Assembly (NCBI RefSeq): GCF_003010935.1
Contig: NZ_PGGN01000007.1
Coordinates: forward strand, 1 to 64,000
Reading direction: 5' to 3'
Length of the DNA stretch: 64,000 nucleotides
Source: Phyllobacterium endophyticum
Lineage (GTDB): Bacteria; Pseudomonadota; Alphaproteobacteria; Rhizobiales; Rhizobiaceae
Positions 9,235-15,710 of the stretch are shown here, piece by piece (positions within the stretch are counted from its first letter, which is position 1; every line of letters begins with the position of its first letter). The notes below the pieces were generated by a model, which saw only the letters and a list, made by a program, of their open reading frames with translations, was not told the DNA's origin and did no database searches. Made by a program: the position numbers and the translations under genes.

Positions 9235-9609
9235 ATGGTCAAACCTGATATTATCACAACTCCAAGCGGGGACCGGCTGGCGATATTGCCACTTGCCGAA
9301 TATGAGCGCCTTGTCGATGCGGCAGAAATGACCGCCGATGTTGCCGCATATGACGAATTTCACCGAAGACTATCGTCAGGGACTGAGGAATTGATACCGG
9401 CTGCGTTTGCCGATCGTATCATAGATGGAGAGAGCAAGATCAAAGTGTGGCGTGAGTTTCGCAATCTGTCAGCGCGGGAACTGGCTGCAAAAGCGGGAAT
9501 CAGTGCCGCCTTTCTCTCGCAAATTGAGAGTGGGGCAAGGGACGGAAGCTTTGACACCATCAAGAAAATCGCGGCTGCACTCGGCATCACCGTGGACGAG
9601 CTTGCGTGA
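9235..9609 (+). CDS. XRE-type antitoxin of a RelE-like toxin-antitoxin pair
   Basis: A 124-residue protein with two parts. The N-terminal 35 residues (ITTPSGDRLAILPLAEYERL) resemble a Phd/YefM-type or prevent-host-death-like start. Residues about 65-120 form an XRE helix-turn-helix (NLSARELAAKAGISAAFLSQ, IESGARDGSFDTIKKIAAAL). The ATG at 9235 lies 1 nt after the toxin frame; the longer frame from 9169 lies inside the toxin. The gene is intact although the toxin is frameshifted, so it may persist as an orphan antitoxin and operon repressor. It converges on the LysR gene with 2 bp between stops. Confidence 0.8.
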   Translation: MVKPDIITTPSGDRLAILPLAEYERLVDAAEMTADVAAYDEFHRRLSSGTEELIPAAFADRIIDGESKIKVWREFRNLSARELAAKAGISAAFLSQIESGARDGSFDTIKKIAAALGITVDELA

Positions 9610-9611
9610 TT

Positions 9612-10508
9612 TCATCCGACGACCTGCTTCCTTAGCTTTGGCACGGCAAAATCCAGGAATGCCCGCACTTTCAGCGGTACCAGTCCTTGCGCTACATAGA
9701 TCAGGCTGACCGGCCACTGCTCCGGTTCGAAGGCCTCGAGGACGATCTGCAATTCGCCGGCGGCGATGGACCGTGTCGCCTGATAGGACAAAAGCCTCGT
9801 CACGCCAAGACCTGCCACCGCCGCGTCGATCGCCGCATCGGCCGTGCTCACGCTCAGCCGGGAATGGACCGGGACGATTATCTCCTTTTTGCCCTTCATG
9901 AAGGTCCACGTCTGCGGTGAATTCAAACCTTCGAATGTAATGCAATCATGGCCATGCAGATCCTCTGGCCGCTCGGGCACTCCCCGCTGCGCAAGATATG
10001 AGGGGCTTGCATAGGTTGCCCGGCGAATCCAACCGACTCGGGTCGCGACAAGATTGCTGTCCGGCAGATTGCCGATCCGCAGCGCAAGATCGATATGGTC
10101 TTCCACCAGATTGACCTGACGGTCGCTGAGACTGAGCCGCAGATTGATGTCGGGATAAATCTTGAGAAACTCGATCACGACGGGCAGCACGTGGACGCGG
10201 CCGAAGACTACAGGCGCGGTCATCGTCATATCGCCCCTAGGAGTAGTGTACTCGCCGGCGACAGCCCGCTCGGCCTGTTCCACCTGCTCCAGAATGAGCC
10301 GGCTCGCCTCGATATAGCCACGGCCCGCGTCGGTGAGCGACACGCGGCGGCTCGACCGAATGAGCAAGCGCGTCTTCAGATGCGCCTCGAGGTCGGAGAT
10401 TTTTCGGCTGACAGTGGCGAGCGGCATGCCGAGCGTGCGGGAGGCGGCGGAAAGGCTGCCTGTCTGCGTAACACAAAGAAGCACTGCCATTGCGTCGAGG
10501 CGATCCAT
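9612..10508 (-). CDS. LysR-family transcriptional regulator
   Basis: A 298-residue regulator. The N-terminal winged helix is MDRLDAMAVLLCVTQTGSLS through TVSRKISDLEAHLKTRLLIR, and the remainder is a type 2 periplasmic-binding effector domain. The CrgA/PtsR-like branch fits the phrases RGDMTMTAPVVFGR and LALRIGNLPDSNLVATRVGW. I prefer the ATG at 10508 (GGAAGG 6 nt upstream) over 10514. It is divergent from the pyridoxamine-oxidase-like gene at 10633 and probably controls it, using the inverted repeat between them. The effector is unknown. Confidence 0.9.
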   Translation of the reverse strand: MDRLDAMAVLLCVTQTGSLSAASRTLGMPLATVSRKISDLEAHLKTRLLIRSSRRVSLTDAGRGYIEASRLILEQVEQAERAVAGEYTTPRGDMTMTAPVVFGRVHVLPVVIEFLKIYPDINLRLSLSDRQVNLVEDHIDLALRIGNLPDSNLVATRVGWIRRATYASPSYLAQRGVPERPEDLHGHDCITFEGLNSPQTWTFMKGKKEIIVPVHSRLSVSTADAAIDAAVAGLGVTRLLSYQATRSIAAGELQIVLEAFEPEQWPVSLIYVAQGLVPLKVRAFLDFAVPKLRKQVVG

Positions 10509-10515
10509 CTTCATC

Positions 10516-10573
10516 CTTCCATTTTATTGGAGGTTAGCTCCAGCTTATCATATCTACAGCAATTGGATGGAAG
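10516..10573. promoter_or_regulatory. Inverted repeat in the LysR divergent promoter
   Basis: CTTCCATTTTATTG at 10516-10529 and CAATTGGATGGAAG at 10560-10573 are inverted copies matching at 11 of 14 positions, with centres 44 bp apart. They lie between divergent promoters, where LysR proteins usually bind. The left arm overlaps the regulator's own ribosome-binding site. Function is inferred from position only. Confidence 0.35.
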
Positions 10574-10632
10574 AGCCTATGTTGTGCCTCCGCCATTCTT
10601 CCTGAGTGGCAGTTTGGATATTCGAGGTTCAC

Positions 10633-11247
10633 ATGCCCGAAAATTTGTATTCCAGCGATGTCGCCTTTACGCCGACCGTCAAAACAATCCAGACCCGCAA
10701 GGGCTCGCGCCATGGTTATGAAAGCATGGAGCAGCGTGGCTCGTGGCAAACCGGCATTACGCCCGATCTGGCTGATTTCATCCATGGCCAGACCAGCAGT
10801 TTCTTTGGCACAGTCAACGCGCAGGGCCAGCCCTATATTCAGCATCGTGGCGGGCCAGCCGGCTTCTTGCGGATTATGGATGAGAAGACGCTTGCATTTG
10901 CGGACTATACGGGCAACCGGCAGTACATAACCTCGGGCAACCTTGCGGATAATCCGAAAGCATTCCTTTTCCTCATCGATTACCGCAATCGCCAGAGGGT
11001 GAAGCTATGGGGCGAGGCGCGGACCGTAGAGGGTGATCTGGACTTGTTGCAACGCCTGATGCCGGAGGGCTATCGTGCTCGACCTGAGCAGGCGATCCTT
11101 TTCACCGTGACCGCATGGGACATGAACTGTCCTCAGCATATTCCCGTGCGTTTTGAAGCCAGCGACGTAGCCGCTTTGTTGGCGGAGCGCGACGAGCGTA
11201 TCAAAATGCTCGAAGCAGAACTCGCCCGCTTGCGGGCAGAAGCCTGA
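10633..11247 (+). CDS. Pyridoxamine 5'-phosphate oxidase-family flavin protein
   Basis: A 204-residue protein with the split-barrel flavin-binding fold. Diagnostic stretches are SSFFGTVNAQGQPYIQHRGG, FADYTGNRQYITSGNL and NPKAFLFLIDYRNRQRVKLWG. The C-terminal 25 residues are a short charged helix (AERDERIKMLEAELARL). Family members bind FMN or a deazaflavin and reduce diverse substrates; the vitamin B6 role is unlikely for this subfamily. The ATG at 10633 is chosen over upstream codons because the family homology starts there. Divergence from a LysR gene suggests inducible expression. Confidence 0.85.
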   Translation: MPENLYSSDVAFTPTVKTIQTRKGSRHGYESMEQRGSWQTGITPDLADFIHGQTSSFFGTVNAQGQPYIQHRGGPAGFLRIMDEKTLAFADYTGNRQYITSGNLADNPKAFLFLIDYRNRQRVKLWGEARTVEGDLDLLQRLMPEGYRARPEQAILFTVTAWDMNCPQHIPVRFEASDVAALLAERDERIKMLEAELARLRAEA

Positions 11248-11253
11248 CGCCGC

Positions 11254-11273
11254 GCGGTGGCTTATGCCACCGC
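11254..11273. terminator. Hairpin between convergent genes
   Basis: GCGGTGGC and GCCACCGC form a perfect 8-bp stem with a TTAT loop. It overlaps the stop codon of the small gene on the minus strand and follows the plus-strand gene by 6 nt. There is no T-tract on either side, so it may stabilise mRNA ends more than terminate transcription. Confidence 0.45.
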
Positions 11274-11513
11274 CTCTGTCCTCAGGCTTTCAATCCGGCT
11301 CTGCAGCAAAGTCGAAAACCGTGAATTCCCGGCTGTCGAACCTATGCTCGCTATCTCGTCAAAATCGACATCCAACAGGAGACCACGTGCACTCAGAAGT
11401 GACATCACTCCCGTTACCAGCGTGCGCTCGACTGCATAATCCATATTGAGCTGTGCGATTTCGTCCGATTGTTCTCTAAGAATGCTTATAAGCTGCCCCA
11501 GTTTTTCGTTCAT
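11262..11513 (-). CDS. Small conserved-looking hypothetical protein
   Basis: An 83-residue, mostly helical and acidic protein starting MNEKLGQLISILREQSDEIA. I recognise no domain. The composition is soluble and alpha-helical, possibly a short coiled coil at the N-terminus. The ATG at 11513 is the likely start; an upstream in-frame ATG at 11549 adds 12 poorly supported residues. No strong ribosome site is visible. It sits alone between the flavin-protein gene (convergent) and the MFS gene (same strand). Confidence 0.5.
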   Translation of the reverse strand: MNEKLGQLISILREQSDEIAQLNMDYAVERTLVTGVMSLLSARGLLLDVDFDEIASIGSTAGNSRFSTLLQSRIESLRTEAVA

Positions 11514-11619
11514 TATTGCTGCCCATAACGTAACCCCTGATCGAATCAATCCAGGATTCGCGGCGGAAACGTAATAGACTGTTTGGACTATTTATTGCAA
11601 AACTGCCTAAGCAATTTGG

Positions 11620-12738
11620 CTACGAGGCCTTGTCCACCCTCGCAGCTATCAAAAACACTGCCAGGACGCAGCACAACAGACCAAGCGACCATGGCAGCCC
11701 CTCATGGCCGATCAGTTGCATCGTGAGGCCTGTCGCAGGCGAGCCCACGATGCCCCCGATCCCCCATACAAACGCGAAGGCGGCGTTACCGGCGATCAGA
11801 GCATGACCCGTAAATCGCTCGGCGAGCTGGATCAGCGATTGAGTGTAGATGCCGAACGAAACGCCGCCCCAGACGACAACGAGTGGCCATATGAGCCATG
11901 AGTTGAATACAAGCGGCAAGAGCAGGCAACCAGCCAGGGCAGCGAGTACACAAAACAACATTGTCCGCCCGGAGCCAACCTGTTCGGCCAAGCGTCCGAG
12001 CAAGATTTGCAGGACGGCATTGCCTGCGATGAAACAGGTAATGAGCGAAGCAATACGCTCCTCGCCGCTGCCATATGCGGCGCCATAGACCGCAAACATG
12101 GACAGCACGGTCTGCTCGAAGGCGGCTGCGGAAAAAACCGCGAACAACAGCAGGGGCGCAAGTTTGAAGAAGCCGGCGACCGATGTTGGCTCCCCTTCAT
12201 GCGGCATCTTCGGCAGGCGTGGCACGACCGCAAGTACGGTCAGGCCGCAGAAAAGAAAGGCGGTGATGCCGATCATGAAGGGCGGCCATCCCTGCGTTCC
12301 GACCAGACCGAGGGACAGCGGGCCAATAGCGAACCCGCCCGAAACGATGGAGGAATAGAGCCCCATGATACGACCCCGGCGTGCAGCGGGCGTAATCGAG
12401 ATGAGCCAGGTTTCACTGATGACGTAAAGCGGGTTGGCGAAGAAACCGAGCAGGAAGCGCAGCGGCATCCAGGCCCAGACTTCCTGCGTCCAGCCAATAG
12501 CGATCAGGGCAACTGCCGCCATGCTTGAACAAAGGATCGCAAGTCGTGCCCCGCCCAGCCGCAGTGCCATCGCCGGAACCAATGGCGCAGATATGATGAA
12601 ACCCAGCGGCGTCATCGCCGCAGACAGACCGATCAGGCCGGGCGTCGTCCCCTGCCGCTCCAGGATGAAGCTGAGCAGCGGATAGGTTAGCCCCTGCGCC
12701 ACGGCGAAGACGGTGACGGTGGCAATGATGCCCGCCAA
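11620..12738 (-). CDS. MFS transporter
   Basis: A protein of about 372 residues with 11-12 hydrophobic segments. The major-facilitator loop motif occurs as LRFLLGFFANPLYVISETW followed by PAARRGRIMGLYSSI. It resembles the YcaD/UMF group of small-solute efflux carriers. The frame opens after a stop just upstream and has no ATG. GAGGAA lies 9 nt before a CTG at 12747 and 18 nt before a TTG at 12738. The start is therefore non-canonical, or the N-terminus carries a small frameshift. The substrate is unknown. Confidence 0.8.
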   Translation of the reverse strand: MAGIIATVTVFAVAQGLTYPLLSFILERQGTTPGLIGLSAAMTPLGFIISAPLVPAMALRLGGARLAILCSSMAAVALIAIGWTQEVWAWMPLRFLLGFFANPLYVISETWLISITPAARRGRIMGLYSSIVSGGFAIGPLSLGLVGTQGWPPFMIGITAFLFCGLTVLAVVPRLPKMPHEGEPTSVAGFFKLAPLLLFAVFSAAAFEQTVLSMFAVYGAAYGSGEERIASLITCFIAGNAVLQILLGRLAEQVGSGRTMLFCVLAALAGCLLLPLVFNSWLIWPLVVVWGGVSFGIYTQSLIQLAERFTGHALIAGNAAFAFVWGIGGIVGSPATGLTMQLIGHEGLPWSLGLLCCVLAVFLIAARVDKAS

Positions 12739-12809
12739 CGCGGCCAGGGGAATTCGTTCCTCTTGTAGCGGTATCGTTCTCTCGGCGCCGGTGTCATTTC
12801 AGAACTTGC

Positions 12810-13025
12810 TTATACTTGCCAGAAGGGCTTGGCGAGTTCCGCCTCGACCTGCCGTTTGGTCAGACCGATATCGTCGATCAGATATGGATTGTCTCTCGAA
12901 ATTTGTTCGAGGTCGCCGCGAAAACGGCTTCGCTCGCGCCAGGTGGCAATAATGTCTCGTAGGTTCGTCACGCTGCAGTGCCATCGCGCTATCGCCGCGT
13001 GTCGCGCTTTGAAAGTGTGATTCAT
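12810..13025 (-). CDS. DUF1127 small protein
   Basis: A 71-residue basic protein. Residues 21-65 match the DUF1127 (YjiS-like) domain: NLRDIIATWRERSRFRGDLE, then DNPYLIDDIGLTKRQVEAEL. In rhizobia and Brucella such proteins are stress- or regulator-controlled, and one class affects RNA metabolism and phosphate or carbon storage. The start ATG at 13025 has GGAG 9 nt upstream. A dispersed 110-bp repeat begins 27 bp upstream of the start codon, so the leader or promoter lies in or beyond it. Confidence 0.85.
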   Translation of the reverse strand: MNHTFKARHAAIARWHCSVTNLRDIIATWRERSRFRGDLEQISRDNPYLIDDIGLTKRQVEAELAKPFWQV

Positions 13026-13051
13026 GACATAGCTCCATGTCGTTCGAGGGT

Positions 13052-13160
13052 CCAGATACCCGCTCTGGAAGTAGAAATGAATTCTGCACGATGCGCGTGA
13101 CGCCGTAATTAAGCGCTTCCTAATAGTTCTAAAAATTTGCCAATCGGACTTCAGATGCAC
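13052..13160 (+). repeat. Dispersed 110-bp repeat, copy A
   Basis: This segment aligns with 60471-60580 at roughly three-quarters to four-fifths identity with a single 1-nt gap. The best shared blocks are GAATTCTGC.CGATGCGC, TTAAGCGCT and TTCTAAAAATTT. Copy A lies upstream of the DUF1127 gene; copy B lies directly before a regulator gene with the opposite relative orientation. No open frame is conserved, so it is likely a non-coding intergenic element. Confidence 0.7.
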
Positions 13161-13640
13161 CGACGTAATTTGTCGGTAGCAAAAGCAGTGCTTAGATTTG
13201 CGATGACTTCATGCGAAGACCCGGAAATTGCCGAACAAGGCGCGGAAATGGGGAGACGATGAGGGATTCTCGATGCTCAGAGATTGCCCACAGGCATATG
13301 TGGCTAACCGGGTGATCTTTGAAAAGGCACAGGGTACTTTACCTGCCTCGCTTCGGCCACGTCCAGCCTCCGCAGGAGCTGCGCAAAATGTTCGTCCGTC
13401 TCGGGGAGATCATGGCCACTCTGCATGTGCTCGGGGAGTTCTTTACGCCTGGTTGCTCTCCGGAAGACCTCAGCGAGGCCTCGGGGCTGTCCCTTCCTTC
13501 TCATAGGCTCCCAGCCCCGTGAACTTCTTTACCACGAACGCTCAATTCTCTCCGAGGTTCCCTGTCCAGTAAGACCTTTGCCGTCGTTCTGGGGCCATTG
13601 GTCTGATTGTCTGTCATGGAATAGATGATACGTTTCTGTT

Positions 13641-13721
13641 CCGACCCCCGTCGGCAGGTCCTTTTGAGGGCCATTAGCCCGATCAGCTGAATAACACCCT
13701 ACCTGCTGATCGGGCCTTTTT
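13641..13721 (+). ncRNA. Candidate small-RNA 3' end with three hairpins
   Basis: Three stem-loops follow each other within 81 nt. The first is CCGACCCCCGTCGG at 13641-13654 (5-bp stem). The second is GGTCCTTTTGAGGGCC at 13657-13672 (6-bp stem with one G-U). The third is the 11-bp terminator stem at 13677-13715, followed by five T. No open reading frame ends just before it. This is the usual 3' architecture of a trans-acting small RNA. The 5' end and promoter were not located, and the RNA family is not recognised. Confidence 0.4.
13677..13721 (+). terminator. Strong intrinsic terminator
   Basis: GCCCGATCAGC at 13677-13687 pairs perfectly with GCTGATCGGGC at 13705-13715 (11 bp, 17-nt loop), followed by CTTTTT. 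This is the clearest intrinsic terminator in the window. It faces the plus strand, where no protein gene precedes it. Confidence 0.85.
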
Positions 13722-14021
13722 ACGAGCCGGCAAAGCTGCGGACGATCTGATAGGCGAAAAAAGTGGCCGAAGCGCCAAAGCGAAAGGCGGTCTAGTGCGC
13801 GTTCTACTAAGTCGGCTTCGGCCCAGTGCTGCCATAAGTATTGGGGTCGGTTTGGGCAGGCAGCAACGCAAGAATAACCGTGAAAAATAGAAACGGCAAT
13901 TAATCCAATCTCTTAGATGCATCTCGACAACAGGAGCGATCCCGAGAATCAGAGTGAAGCTCTCCGGTGTAGCGTCAGGGTAAATGTGACTACTGCTGGA
14001 AGTTCCTTGCAGGGTGATTTA

Positions 14022-14771
14022 TCAACTTTCCACAATCCTGAGATCAGCCCCGCTTGGCGCATCCCGACGAGCCATAATCCGTTCGTACGCTTCCTCCGCC
14101 ATGCCATAAAAACCTCTTGCCTCGGCAATCAAACCGGCTCGGTCGAGTATCTGGACATTGCCACGTGTGGAACGGATCAAATGCTTGCCTTCAAGCACGT
14201 GCAGCGTTTCGGTAACCCACGGCCTATGCATTGCCAGCATCACCGCAATGAACTGGTGGGTGATGGCAATGTTCGATCCTGCACTACGGTCGTGCAGCAT
14301 CAGCAGCCATCGGGCCAGCCTTGTTTCCGCATCGGCTGTGCCATTGACCAAAGCCGTCGACGAGGCTTGGACGATCATGGTTTGTATGTATAGCAGCAGT
14401 CTCGCCTCCAAAGTGCGGCTCTGCTTGACCGCCGCCATAAACGCGCGTGCCGGTACAGCGTAACCATAGCCAGCCGACTGGACGTAGGTGTCGAGCGGCG
14501 CCGTGTCCCCTCGTAACACCAATGCCGTTCCGGACATTCCTTCAAATCCGATGAGACCAACCTCGACATCTTCGCCGCCGGGGCTGCTTGCAACCGTCGA
14601 TGCGATGGCAGAGTCGAAAAAGATGGCATAGTCTATCGGCTGGCCCTGGCGCTCGACATACTCCTTCAGCGCAAAGTTGCGGTAACGGAGATGCGGTTCC
14701 AATAGAGCGAAATCAGCAGCCCTAAGGCCGTTGAGCAACCTGTTTATGGTCATAAATTGTTGAATGGACAT
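14022..14771 (-). CDS. Crp/Fnr-family transcriptional regulator
   Basis: A 249-residue regulator with an N-terminal cyclic-nucleotide-binding-like jelly roll (RYRNFALKEYVERQGQPIDY, VEVGLIGFEGMSG) and a C-terminal Crp-type winged helix (ITHQFIAVMLAMHRPWVTET). The binding pocket lacks the conserved Arg-Ser/Thr pair of true cAMP receptors, and no Fe-S Cys cluster is visible. It belongs to the widespread, poorly characterised rhizobial Crp group. The ATG at 14771 is favoured by GGTGGA 9 nt upstream, although 14792 is possible. It is monocistronic and divergent from the small-peptide gene at 15253. Confidence 0.85.
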   Translation of the reverse strand: MSIQQFMTINRLLNGLRAADFALLEPHLRYRNFALKEYVERQGQPIDYAIFFDSAIASTVASSPGGEDVEVGLIGFEGMSGTALVLRGDTAPLDTYVQSAGYGYAVPARAFMAAVKQSRTLEARLLLYIQTMIVQASSTALVNGTADAETRLARWLLMLHDRSAGSNIAITHQFIAVMLAMHRPWVTETLHVLEGKHLIRSTRGNVQILDRAGLIAEARGFYGMAEEAYERIMARRDAPSGADLRIVES

Positions 14772-15024
14772 CGAAATCTTTCCACCAGGCATAGCTGGCC
14801 TGATGCTTCAGGATCGTTGTTTGATCCTGGGGGGCATGCCGCAGAGACTGGAAACGTTATCGCCACAAAGAGGGTGGGCAATATAATTGAGCTCAGAACA
14901 TTGAGCCGCTTCCCTGATTGAAGACATCATACACTACTCGACTCGAGTCTCCTAATCTAAGGCATCGCTGAAGAAGCTTGCGGCCTTGGAAGTCGTCTCG
15001 GTGCGAGCACGCTCCCCTTGGTCC

Positions 15025-15052
15025 GAGTAGAATGTGAATCTGTACGATGCGG
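15025..15052 (+). repeat. Partial, diverged copy of the dispersed repeat
   Basis: GAGTAGAATGTGAATCTGTA followed by CGATGCGG resembles the 5' block of copies A and B (GTAGAA.TGAATTCTGC.CGATGCGC). Only about 28 bp align and downstream blocks are not recognisable. It may be a decayed copy or a shared protein-binding site. Confidence 0.35.
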
Positions 15053-15083
15053 CGGACAACGCTCCGGTGAAGGCGTGAACCGA

Positions 15084-15108
15084 GGAACTTTTACTATAAT
15101 TCCTGGTT
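15084..15108 (+). promoter_or_regulatory. EcfG-like stress promoter candidate 1
   Basis: GGAAC at 15084-15088 and GGTT at 15105-15108 are separated by 16 nt. The general-stress sigma factor EcfG of alphaproteobacteria recognises GGAAC-N16/17-CGTT, so this differs at one position. A second element of the same form lies 59 bp downstream. Confidence 0.35.
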
Positions 15109-15142
15109 GCGCGCGCGGGCAGAGCTATCGCTGTCTTAATCG

Positions 15143-15167
15143 GGAACATTGGTGACTCGATCAGGTT
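15143..15167 (+). promoter_or_regulatory. EcfG-like stress promoter candidate 2
   Basis: GGAAC at 15143-15147 and GGTT at 15164-15167 have the same N16 spacing and the same one-base deviation from the EcfG consensus as the upstream element. It lies 85 bp before the start of the small secreted-peptide gene, a suitable distance for its promoter. Confidence 0.4.
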
Positions 15168-15252
15168 TGAATCTGGTCGCAGGGCCGAGGCTGGGCTCAA
15201 CCGCCGAGATCGCGTGGTTTTGCGCCAGGCCTCGATAATTCCGGAGTCGGTC

Positions 15253-15411
15253 ATGAGACAGCGATACCTGGTGCTCCCGGCACTTGTTGCAATATTTTCA
15301 CTCCTGGCAGCACTGGCATTTTGTTCCGGTCAGGATCCGCCGCCAGGCTCGGTCGAGCCAAACGCGGAAGTTGGCCTTGACAAGGATAAAGGGCCTGAGG
15401 GCCAGAATTAG
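15253..15411 (+). CDS. Small secreted or membrane-anchored peptide
   Basis: A 52-residue product. Residues 1-25 are a basic start followed by a hydrophobic core (MRQRYLVLPALVAIFSLLAA). Then comes ALAFCSGQDPPPGSVEPN and an acidic tail. The Cys after the core suggests a lipoprotein, but Phe at the preceding position is atypical. GGAG lies 6 nt before the ATG, which supports translation. It is preceded by two EcfG-like sites, so it may be a general-stress envelope peptide. No family is recognised. Confidence 0.5.
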   Translation: MRQRYLVLPALVAIFSLLAALAFCSGQDPPPGSVEPNAEVGLDKDKGPEGQN

Positions 15412-15710
15412 GAGGTCCATCGGCCAACGAGGTTGTGTCGCCGATCTCCGTGCTTGAGAGAGCTTGGATCTGTTGCTATGCAGCAACGGCGGAACTGTTC
15501 AGTAAGCAATATTGCCTACCGGGGGGCGGTACTGGGATGTACGGGCGTCGTTTGCCGCGCGATAGAGGAAAGAGCGGCAAGGAAGCGCGAACAAGACACG
15601 GGCCCCTGTCCGGATGCGTGTTGTAACTCCTGGAGGCATCATCTAATTGAGGCGCTCACCTTGACCGTGACGGGCGGCGGACTTACCCCTAATCAGATGA
15701 GGACGTTCCA
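15412..15710. other. Leader region of kup
   Basis: There is no convincing gene in these 299 bp. A palindrome GTTGCTATGCAGCAAC sits near the start and could form a small hairpin. The segment may be an untranslated leader of the potassium transporter gene. I recognise no known riboswitch; the c-di-AMP ydaO class is not expected in this lineage. Confidence 0.35.

Larger units (their letters stand above)
13161..14021. other. 860-bp gene-poor interval with a structured 3' segment
   Basis: I find no convincing protein gene here; the short frames in 13228-13922 have no domain or ribosome site. The interval starts with a small palindrome (CCGAC/GTCGG at 13160-13176). It contains the hairpin series and strong terminator at 13641-13721. 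The strong plus-strand terminator implies a transcript that enters from the left, so a non-coding RNA or a decayed gene may occupy about 13180-13676. Confidence 0.4.
14772..15252. other. 480-bp divergent intergenic region with EcfG-like sites
   Basis: No convincing gene lies here. The interval holds a short partial match to the dispersed repeat (15025-15052) and two GGAAC-N16-GGTT elements (15084-15108 and 15143-15167) facing the small-peptide gene. The frame on the minus strand (14952-15254) has no domain and I treat it as non-coding. Confidence 0.5.

Noticed and set aside
13228-13922. Several short frames between the DUF1127 and Crp-like genes
   Set aside because: Frames on both strands overlap each other, lack ribosome sites and show no domain; the strong terminator suggests a non-coding transcript instead.
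14952-15254. 100-codon minus-strand frame upstream of the small-peptide gene
   Set aside because: It has no ribosome site or domain and covers the EcfG-like elements and a repeat fragment.
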